A stretch of 49,056 nt of DNA, taken from Bacillota bacterium. Its GTDB lineage: Bacteria > Bacillota > Bacilli > Alicyclobacillales > SLC66. Location of the stretch: NCBI GenBank assembly GCA_021805735.1, contig JAJZEE010000016.1, positions 1 through 49,056 on the forward strand. Direction: 5' to 3'. Both the position numbers and the translations under genes were made by a program. Positions 43,301 to 49,056 of the stretch are shown piece by piece. Each line of letters opens with the position of its first letter. Position 1 is the first letter of the stretch. The notes below the pieces were generated by a model. That model was not told where the DNA came from. It ran no database searches and saw only the letters and a list, made by a program, of their open reading frames with translations.

Positions 43301-44998
43301 TCAGTCGAGACTTCCCGATTGCAAAAGCAACACAACCTTCGACCGCCATGCCTCTGTAGTCATTGACCATCCGATGAGCGACGCTATGACAGACAGAAGA
43401 AGTGAGGCGCCAAGACCGAGTGCCACGCGCCCCACCGGACTGCCGCCGATCAGCCAACCGAAAGGCAGCGCTATCGGGAGAAAGGGCAGGCTGGCCACTG
43501 CCGCGGCGACCGACTGTACCAACAGATATGGCAGCAGCGCAAGCAGATAAAATCCGGACGTCCGCGTCACATATACATTTCTCTGACCGACACGGCGCAC
43601 TTTGAACGCAGCGGAGTGTACGGCAAATGGCAGTGTGAGCACGGTTGCGCTTGGCACCAGCCACAGTCCTGTAACCGCCAGTATGCCAACCAACGGGTAC
43701 GGAGCCACTCCCAGAACTCCGAGAAGGATGGCAAGCAGTTCCCACCAGATGAGCGTCGGGAGAGAACTGTAAAGCCACTTTCCTGCAATGATTTGACTGA
43801 CGCTTGCAGGCGACTGCATATATACCCAGATCTGCTCTCCCTCAATGCCAAAACTGGCGATTGGAATGCGCCCCATGGTACTTGTCAGCACGAGTAAAAA
43901 TAGCGGCACAAGCGCGATTATTGGCTGGCTGCCAGCGGAAGGGCGCTGAAAAAGAAAATAGAGCAGATATATGGACGGAAACAGATAGCTCACAAGATCC
44001 CCTGGAGTCCTTTTCAGGCGCAACAGGTCCTTTTTCCCAATGGCGAGAACGGCGGGCGAGAACCCCCGCCGCGGTTGCGCGCCGCCATGGGTCTGATCCA
44101 CGACGGCCTGCGCCGTCGTTGCCGGACCGTGGACGGACGCCGAGCGCCGTTTCCGACGCCGCACATCCTTTTCATCAGTCATGCGCGTCAATCTTTCATG
44201 CAAGGATCGCTGACCAATCCATAAGCTCAACGCAATCGATACGATAGTGATACTTAACGACAGCGCCGCATAAAGGACACTGACAGTCGCGCCTCCGGAC
44301 AACGCAATCAATCCTCGGGCAAACCACAACAGAGGCAATACATAAAAAACAGGCGCTTGCCAAAACTGACCCGACAGTGTAACACCCACATGCCCGGCCG
44401 CCAACAACCGCGGCGCAACAAAGATCGCCGCAGCCAGTACAGAACTGACTACAGCAAGAAAATCTCTGGAAATCCTTCGCCTCAGAATTAACATCAGGAG
44501 CATGACAATAGCCAGGGCCAACGCCGTTACCATGAGACTTTCCAGAACCAGGAACACGACGGCCAGGGGATAGTACACAACTGGAACATGGGATGCCATA
44601 CCGTATGCGATCGCCAGAGGCAGACCCGCCAACGCGTATACCAGGGACAATCGAAAACCGCCTGCCACGCGGGCCATCAGAACAGTTCTTCCGTTGATGG
44701 GCGCTGTCAGCAATAACTCTGAGTTGGTGACCACGATCCTGTTATACATCAGCAGCATCTGTAGATAGAGTAGAAATGCGCCTGCAAACAGTGACAACGT
44801 CAAGAGAAAGTCGCTACGCGCCCCTGCATTCGCAGTGCTCGCAAAGAGAGGAGTGACCGTCGTCACCGCAATGGCGAAAAAAAATATCACGAGGGCCGCC
44901 AGGCCGACTACACGCCTCACTTTCCCAATAGTGAGCGTGCGTTTCGCAACAATCCGTTCCCAGCGAATGATCTGACCTGCACGGCGAACATCGGACAT
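43301..44998 (-). CDS. ABC-2-type transporter permease
   Basis: 565-aa membrane protein with about 14 helices in two halves separated by a basic cytoplasmic linker (~residues 255-300, rich in Arg and Lys). The C-terminal half opens FSPAVLAIGKKDLLRLKRTPG, typical of large fused ABC-2 permeases. ATG 44998 overlaps the ATPase stop in ATGA. It is the membrane part of the exporter with the upstream ATPase; the substrate is unknown. It converges on the RDD gene with 38 nt between stops. Confidence 0.85.
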   Translation of the reverse strand: MSDVRRAGQIIRWERIVAKRTLTIGKVRRVVGLAALVIFFFAIAVTTVTPLFASTANAGARSDFLLTLSLFAGAFLLYLQMLLMYNRIVVTNSELLLTAPINGRTVLMARVAGGFRLSLVYALAGLPLAIAYGMASHVPVVYYPLAVVFLVLESLMVTALALAIVMLLMLILRRRISRDFLAVVSSVLAAAIFVAPRLLAAGHVGVTLSGQFWQAPVFYVLPLLWFARGLIALSGGATVSVLYAALSLSITIVSIALSLWIGQRSLHERLTRMTDEKDVRRRKRRSASVHGPATTAQAVVDQTHGGAQPRRGFSPAVLAIGKKDLLRLKRTPGDLVSYLFPSIYLLYFLFQRPSAGSQPIIALVPLFLLVLTSTMGRIPIASFGIEGEQIWVYMQSPASVSQIIAGKWLYSSLPTLIWWELLAILLGVLGVAPYPLVGILAVTGLWLVPSATVLTLPFAVHSAAFKVRRVGQRNVYVTRTSGFYLLALLPYLLVQSVAAAVASLPFLPIALPFGWLIGGSPVGRVALGLGASLLLSVIASLIGWSMTTEAWRSKVVLLLQSGSLD

Positions 44999-45741
44999 CA
45001 GGTCCAATCTGGCGCATCCCCTTTTTCGCCGTCTGTCAACCGTAAGAACAGATCTTCCAACCCCGCGTCCGTCTGATACGCACTCTGCAGTTCGGAGATC
45101 GTTCCCTGCGCGATCAGTCTTCCCTTGTCCATGATGCCCACACGGTCGCACATCATCTCCGCCACGGGCAGCAGGTGCGTCGATATCAGAATCGTCAGAC
45201 CCTCATCGCAAAACCGCCGCAAGGCGTTTCGCAGTGTTCTTGCTCCTTTTGGATCCAGCCCGACTGTAGGCTCGTCGAGTAACAACACCTTAGGACGATG
45301 AACGAGTTGACCGATCAAAGAGATCTTCTGTTTCATCCCGTGTGAATAGGTGGAGATCAGACTATCCGCCGCATCCCGTAAATCAAAGTCGGCAAACCAC
45401 TTGTCCGCGATCGCCTCCGCCCCCTTCGGCAACTCATACAACTCTGCCATAAAACGGACAAATTCCCGACCTGTGAGTTTTTCGTACACCAGCGGTCGAT
45501 CGGGAACATACCCGAGCAGCCGTTTGGCCTGAATTGGATTGCGCTGCAAGTCCTCGTCGCCAATCCAGACCCGCCCACTGCTTGGCGTGAGCAGTCCCGC
45601 CATCAGTCGGATGGTTGTGGTTTTCCCCGCCCCGTTTGGACCCAAAAACCCGAACAGTTCACCCTCTCGCAACGACAGCGTCACGTCGTCGACCGCTATG
45701 TTTGAACCAAATTCTTTGTGCAAATGTTCTGCCCTAAGCAC
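44998..45741 (-). CDS. ABC transporter ATP-binding protein (ABC-2 exporter)
   Basis: 247-aa ATPase. Walker A GPNGAGKTTTIRLMAGLL (GPNGAGKTTT), Q-loop GYVPDRP, signature YSHGMKQKISLIG (SHGMKQK), Walker B VLLLDEPTVGLDP, H-loop ISTHLLP. GTG 45741 is preferred as start because GAGGAGG lies 6 nt upstream; the upstream TTG 45756 overlaps that site. Followed by its permease with ATGA overlap, preceded by the SpoIIM-family gene. Confidence 0.92.
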   Translation of the reverse strand: MLRAEHLHKEFGSNIAVDDVTLSLREGELFGFLGPNGAGKTTTIRLMAGLLTPSSGRVWIGDEDLQRNPIQAKRLLGYVPDRPLVYEKLTGREFVRFMAELYELPKGAEAIADKWFADFDLRDAADSLISTYSHGMKQKISLIGQLVHRPKVLLLDEPTVGLDPKGARTLRNALRRFCDEGLTILISTHLLPVAEMMCDRVGIMDKGRLIAQGTISELQSAYQTDAGLEDLFLRLTDGEKGDAPDWT

Positions 45742-45801
45742 AGGCGCCCTCCTCAAGGAAACGTTGGATCTGCCAGACGAGAACTCTGCTCATCGATTCG
45801 T

Positions 45802-46773
45802 TCACCCTGCTGAATGTGAGCGGCGAAATGAGCCGCGCCTTCCGGCAAAAGCAAAATAGAGTACCAGCAAAACTGCCGTACAGGCGGCAAATGCGTATTT
45901 GAAACTGATGGACAGCGTGGACGGCGTCAAAAATCCCTCGATGGTGCCCGCGATGACAAGCATGACCATGGTGCCCGCAAGCAAGCGTGCGCCGGTCAGG
46001 GCCGCCATCCGAAAACTCTCGCGCCGGGTCAATCGACCTGGAACAAGCCAGCGATAGGCGAGAAGCAGGCCTGCCGTTCCAGCAATGGAAATGGCCGTAA
46101 GTTCAATGAATCCGTGTGGCAAAATGAGAGACCAAAACATGAGTGAGCGATGGTCGCGTGAAAAGAGAGCGGCAAGGGCGCCGAGCAGCAGGCCGTTGAA
46201 GTACAGTTCATAGACTGTGAACAGACCGAGCGTAAAAGCGCCGAGAAACGACAGGACAGTCACTTCGATGTTGTGTGACATGATTGAGCTAGCCATGAGA
46301 GGCGCATTCACAACGTGCGGTCCGGCCTCAGAGGGATGAAACAGATGGACGAAACTGGCGGGCAAAAATGCGTACAGCGAGTTTCGCGACAGCAAAACCG
46401 CGATAAACCCGACGGCCATTCCACTCAACATGATTAGCCATGACAGGGCAAAAAAGGCGCCGCAGGAACGAACCGCGGCAGGAAAGTCGGCGGCAAAGAA
46501 GTGACCTGCGTTTCGCCATTGCCCTCCCTGTTTTCCGTACAGAACCAAATGCGCTCGCGCAGCCAGCGCATTGAGATAGACCGTCGCGTCGTGATCGGGA
46601 AAGTAGGCGCGCGCGTACGACAAATGGCTCGTCACTTCCTGATACAGACGCGTCAGTTCCCCGATGCGATCTCCCTGCAACATGGCTCCACGTCCACGCA
46701 TCCTGCCTCTCAGCAGATCTTCCAATGCCCTCCACTCGCCTTCATAACGGCGCCGAAAGGACAAGACATCCAC
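45802..46773 (-). CDS. SpoIIM/DUF95-family membrane protein
   Basis: 323-aa membrane protein. Hydrophilic N-terminus (FRRRYEGEWRALEDLLRG, typical opening of the larger SpoIIM-like proteins), then about six helices from residue ~95, with FTVYELYFNGLLLGAL and LILPHGFIELTAI as the conserved DUF95 core. Classical SpoIIM (~200 aa) works in forespore engulfment, but this long form is the one found beside MoxR/RDD/ABC-2 genes and its role is unknown. GTG 46773 (AAGGGGG, 9 nt upstream) is preferred; TTG 46821 is an alternative. Confidence 0.88.
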   Translation of the reverse strand: MDVLSFRRRYEGEWRALEDLLRGRMRGRGAMLQGDRIGELTRLYQEVTSHLSYARAYFPDHDATVYLNALAARAHLVLYGKQGGQWRNAGHFFAADFPAAVRSCGAFFALSWLIMLSGMAVGFIAVLLSRNSLYAFLPASFVHLFHPSEAGPHVVNAPLMASSIMSHNIEVTVLSFLGAFTLGLFTVYELYFNGLLLGALAALFSRDHRSLMFWSLILPHGFIELTAISIAGTAGLLLAYRWLVPGRLTRRESFRMAALTGARLLAGTMVMLVIAGTIEGFLTPSTLSISFKYAFAACTAVLLVLYFAFAGRRGSFRRSHSAG

Positions 46774-46833
46774 GCTGATCGACCCCCTTCCCGTTTCGAA
46801 TTGAATTGCGTCAACGCTCAAGGAGCCCCTTGC

Positions 46834-47940
46834 TTAGTCAATGCTCTCCATAATGACTGTGGCGTGCGTCCGCGTAATCGTAAGGTTCAGCTGCTGGCAG
46901 AGATCCACTTCCTCCGGTTCCACAGGTTCTCCATCAGGCCCTTTCACAATGAGCACGACGGGTCGCGATGGCACATTTTCATGAATTCGCACGACAAGCG
47001 CGGCGGTTCCATCACTGAGTTGTACGGTGGATCCGAGCGGATACATGGCCACTTTCTGGCTAAAGAGTGAAACGAGATCAAGATCATACTCCGTGGCTGC
47101 TCGGGAAAACAGATACTCCATCACGTCGGCGGGCGGGAAGCCTGCCCGATAGGGCCTGTGCATCACCATTGCGTCGTAGACGTCGACAACCGCGAGAATC
47201 TTTCCGAACTGGTGCATCTCATCTCCCGTCAGTCCACGCGGATACCCGCTGCCATTCAGACGCTCATGGTGTTGGTAAGCGCAGTGGGCCACAAGATAGG
47301 ACAACTCTGTCTGTTTAGCCAGCACATGGTGACCCCACTCTGCGTGGCGTTGCATCACCGCCATCTCGGGAGCAGTCAGCGGCCCCTGTTTATTGATGAC
47401 TTCGGCGGGCACCCACAATTTACCGATGTCGTGCAGCATCGCCCCTACGCCAAGGTCGATGAGCAGAGATTCGGGTAGTTGCAGTGCATGACCGAGCATC
47501 ATTGCGTATATGGCTACGTTCATGGAGTGAACGTACGTGCCATTGTCAAATGACGCAAGCGTTGAGAGATCTTCCCGGATCACCGTCGTATGCGATACTA
47601 TCTGCAGCAGTGTTTTCATCTGCTCTCTCAGCCCGCGGGCAAAACCCGGTTGCAGCGTCAAGCGTTCAAACGAAGCATGCTGCCCCCAGTGTTCCCACTG
47701 GCGAGACAGGGTTTCCTGCATGGCCAAACGGATCTCCACGGGCACTGTTTCTACCAGATCGATCCCTGCCGACAACTCGTCCTCAATATAAATCGACGCA
47801 AACATATTTCTAATTTTCTTTATGTACTGCTCCCGAATCACCATGCCTCTTTGCAGCAGCACGCGCCCCTGCGCATCGTACAGCGTGCGCCCAAGAATCA
47901 TGTCCGGTCTCAGAAGAACCGTCGACATCTGTCTTGCCAA
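46834..47940 (-). CDS. HD-GYP-domain phosphodiesterase
   Basis: 368-aa cytoplasmic protein, presumably a cyclic-di-GMP (or related dinucleotide) phosphodiesterase. N-terminal ~115 residues are the DUF3391-like/unknown sensor found in Firmicute HD-GYP proteins; the HD-GYP domain spans ~125-290 with MLHDIGKLWVP (HD), HAEWGHHVLAKQ, and HHERLNGSGYPRGL (GYP). A short beta-rich C-terminus follows (PLGSTVQLSDGTAALVV). TTG 47940 has AAGGAGG 7 nt upstream. Separate from the SpoIIM gene by 12-60 nt depending on the latter's start. Confidence 0.92.
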   Translation of the reverse strand: MARQMSTVLLRPDMILGRTLYDAQGRVLLQRGMVIREQYIKKIRNMFASIYIEDELSAGIDLVETVPVEIRLAMQETLSRQWEHWGQHASFERLTLQPGFARGLREQMKTLLQIVSHTTVIREDLSTLASFDNGTYVHSMNVAIYAMMLGHALQLPESLLIDLGVGAMLHDIGKLWVPAEVINKQGPLTAPEMAVMQRHAEWGHHVLAKQTELSYLVAHCAYQHHERLNGSGYPRGLTGDEMHQFGKILAVVDVYDAMVMHRPYRAGFPPADVMEYLFSRAATEYDLDLVSLFSQKVAMYPLGSTVQLSDGTAALVVRIHENVPSRPVVLIVKGPDGEPVEPEEVDLCQQLNLTITRTHATVIMESID

Positions 47941-48029
47941 CCGCTAACCTCCTTCAAGTTCTGAAAAAGTCATGGGCGCTGCAATGACTCCAACTCCAGT
48001 CTTGGCGACTGAGATCTCCATGTGTTACC

Positions 48030-48038
48030 ATCATATCA
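48030..48038 (-). promoter_or_regulatory. possible extended -10 for the HD-GYP gene
   Basis: Minus strand: TGATATGAT (TG-N-TATGAT) with no -35. It would give a leader of about 85 nt. Confidence 0.3.
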
Positions 48039-48082
48039 CGAAAAAAGTGAAATCGCAGGAGGAATTCAGGACGAGCACAACA

Positions 48083-48120
48083 GCGGGAGGGCGAATGGAT
48101 ACATCCATTCGCCCTCCCGC
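48083..48120. terminator. 17-bp hairpin after fixX
   Basis: GCGGGAGGGCGAATGGA (48083-48099) pairs exactly with 48104-48120 around a 4-nt loop, 14 nt beyond the fixX stop. Position fits a terminator of the fix operon, but no T run follows on either strand. Confidence 0.6.
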
Positions 48121-48133
48121 GCGTTCACTCACA

Positions 48134-48415
48134 TCAACCGAACTTATACGTAATCCCATGCCCGCCCTTTGGGTACACCCACTCAATGTTATACGCGGGG
48201 CAGCCAATCCTGCATGTACCGCATTCGATGCAATTTTCAAAGGCGACGCTCGTCATTTTTTCCTTTTCAACCCAGTGGTACACCTCGGCAGGACAGAAGT
48301 CCTGGCACTCCTTGGTTTGGCACTTAAGGCACGTCTCCTGATCTTTAATAATCAGATGAGACTGTTCATCGACTTTGTAGCGAATCGTGTAGAGTTTTTC
48401 GGCTACTGAGCTCAT
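48134..48415 (-). CDS. fixX: FixX-like ferredoxin
   Basis: 93-aa 4Fe-4S protein of the electron-transfer flavoprotein Fix complex. Cysteine sets CLKCQTKECQDFCP and CIECGTCRIGCP match FixX. The Fix system couples electron transfer from NADH to ferredoxin/quinone by electron bifurcation, or feeds electrons from acyl-CoA dehydrogenation to quinone. ATG 48415 overlaps the fixC stop in ATGA. Last gene of the operon; fixA and fixB would lie beyond the window. Confidence 0.95.
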   Translation of the reverse strand: MSSVAEKLYTIRYKVDEQSHLIIKDQETCLKCQTKECQDFCPAEVYHWVEKEKMTSVAFENCIECGTCRIGCPAYNIEWVYPKGGHGITYKFG

Positions 48416-49056
48416 CCGTTAATCGCCCTCCATCCCTTAATCCCGAGTTTAACCAAATTCATGGTTCCCCCCGCGACGCCCGTAAGACCGCGAATCGCCA
48501 TACGCTGTTTTTCCGCCTTCGACACCCCGTCGACCAGCAACATCTGATAGGCTGCCTCATTGACCGCGCGAGGCAATTTGTCAAACAGCAAACCGGGATC
48601 GACATCGCGCATCATCGCATGCATACCGCGATATTTCTTCAAATCCTTGTGGACAAATGACCCCTGGACGCGCCGATCATATCCCATCAGTCCCGCTCGA
48701 CTGAAATTGCCCGCGGCATGCGCCTCAATGATCGCTTCCGCCGCGAAGCGACCCGATGTCATAGCCAGGTTGGTTCCTTCCCTGTGGACGAAGTTTACGA
48801 GTTGGGCCGCGTCGCCGCAGATCAGCCAACCGTCCCCCGAGAGCGGTGGAATGGAGTGGTATCCGCCCTCCGGAATGAGATGTGCGGAGTATTCCTTGGT
48901 CTCCCCACCCTGAAGAACCCGCTTTAGCATCGGATGCTGTTTGACGCTCTCCAGCAATTCATACGGTTTAACATGTGTGCGCTTCAGATCGCTGACCATG
49001 ACGCCCACACCAAAAGACAACGTGTCCTGATTGGTGTACAGGAAGCCCAATCCTGC
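48412..49056 (-). CDS. fixC: FixC flavoprotein dehydrogenase, 5' part beyond the window
   Basis: C-terminal ~215 residues of FixC (ETF-quinone oxidoreductase family, normally ~430 aa). The reading frame continues off the window (AGLGFLYTNQ...), so the leucine codon at 49050 is not the start. Visible are the third FAD motif LICGDAAQLVNFVHREGTN (GDAAQLVNF) and the LAMTSGRFAAEAIIEA helix. It carries electrons from the FixAB flavoprotein toward FixX or the quinone pool; the menaquinone genes in this window supply such a pool. Confidence 0.95.
   Translation of the reverse strand, partial: AGLGFLYTNQDTLSFGVGVMVSDLKRTHVKPYELLESVKQHPMLKRVLQGGETKEYSAHLIPEGGYHSIPPLSGDGWLICGDAAQLVNFVHREGTNLAMTSGRFAAEAIIEAHAAGNFSRAGLMGYDRRVQGSFVHKDLKKYRGMHAMMRDVDPGLLFDKLPRAVNEAAYQMLLVDGVSKAEKQRMAIRGLTGVAGGTMNLVKLGIKGWRAING

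Overview
The window is about 49 kb of a chromosome from an endospore-forming Firmicute. It encodes an alpha/beta-type small acid-soluble spore protein, a SpoIIM-family protein, a complete LiaFSR-type stress system, a SAM-I (S-box) riboswitch and a menaquinone operon. Shine-Dalgarno sites are strong (AGGAGG type), TTG and GTG starts are frequent, and base composition is moderately GC-rich. This fits the Alicyclobacillaceae (Alicyclobacillus, Effusibacillus, Ferroacidibacillus and relatives). That placement is inference; there is no rRNA here to confirm it. I saw no tRNA, rRNA, CRISPR array, prophage or transposase gene.

Layout. 2-5000: a truncated M23 peptidase, pstC-pstA-pstB (reverse) without pstS or phoU, a small acidic protein, a small membrane protein and a CBS-pair protein. 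5034-10365: SASP, citrate synthase, liaF-liaS-liaR (reverse), lgt, and a 118-bp nested palindrome. 10374-16700: methionine metabolism (metY behind a SAM riboswitch, and a divergent methionine gamma-lyase-like gene), an NlpC/P60 hydrolase, RNase Z, and threonine synthase. 16870-25582: PepF-type oligopeptidase, a 28-codon membrane peptide, two MFS transporters, an SGNH hydrolase, an acyl-CoA synthetase and a membrane acyltransferase. 25574-26085: a gene-free stretch packed with structured repeats. 26105-28083: an OmpR-type two-component pair. 28067-35812: menB-menE-menF-menD-menH (reverse, translationally coupled) with menA divergent. 36118-37095: trxB. 37336-43262: a six-gene membrane/MoxR cluster. 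43301-47940: an ABC-2 exporter, SpoIIM and HD-GYP genes. 48134-49056: fixX and the end of fixC.

The most unusual content is a family of structured repeats (named E1-E5 here). E1 lies in frame inside the coding sequence of the acyl-CoA synthetase. Its intergenic relative E3 carries compensatory base changes in the same hairpin. Three further copies (E2, E4, E5) carry long perfect stems, and E4 sits immediately upstream of a response-regulator gene in an open frame continuous with it. This resembles Rickettsia palindromic elements in behaviour, although I see no sequence relationship to them.

A second notable signal is the menB promoter. Two copies of a CAGAC-N6-GTCTG dyad form a 17-bp inverted repeat. 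One arm exactly fills the -35/-10 spacer and the other lies just past the predicted start site, which points to a dedicated repressor of menaquinone synthesis.
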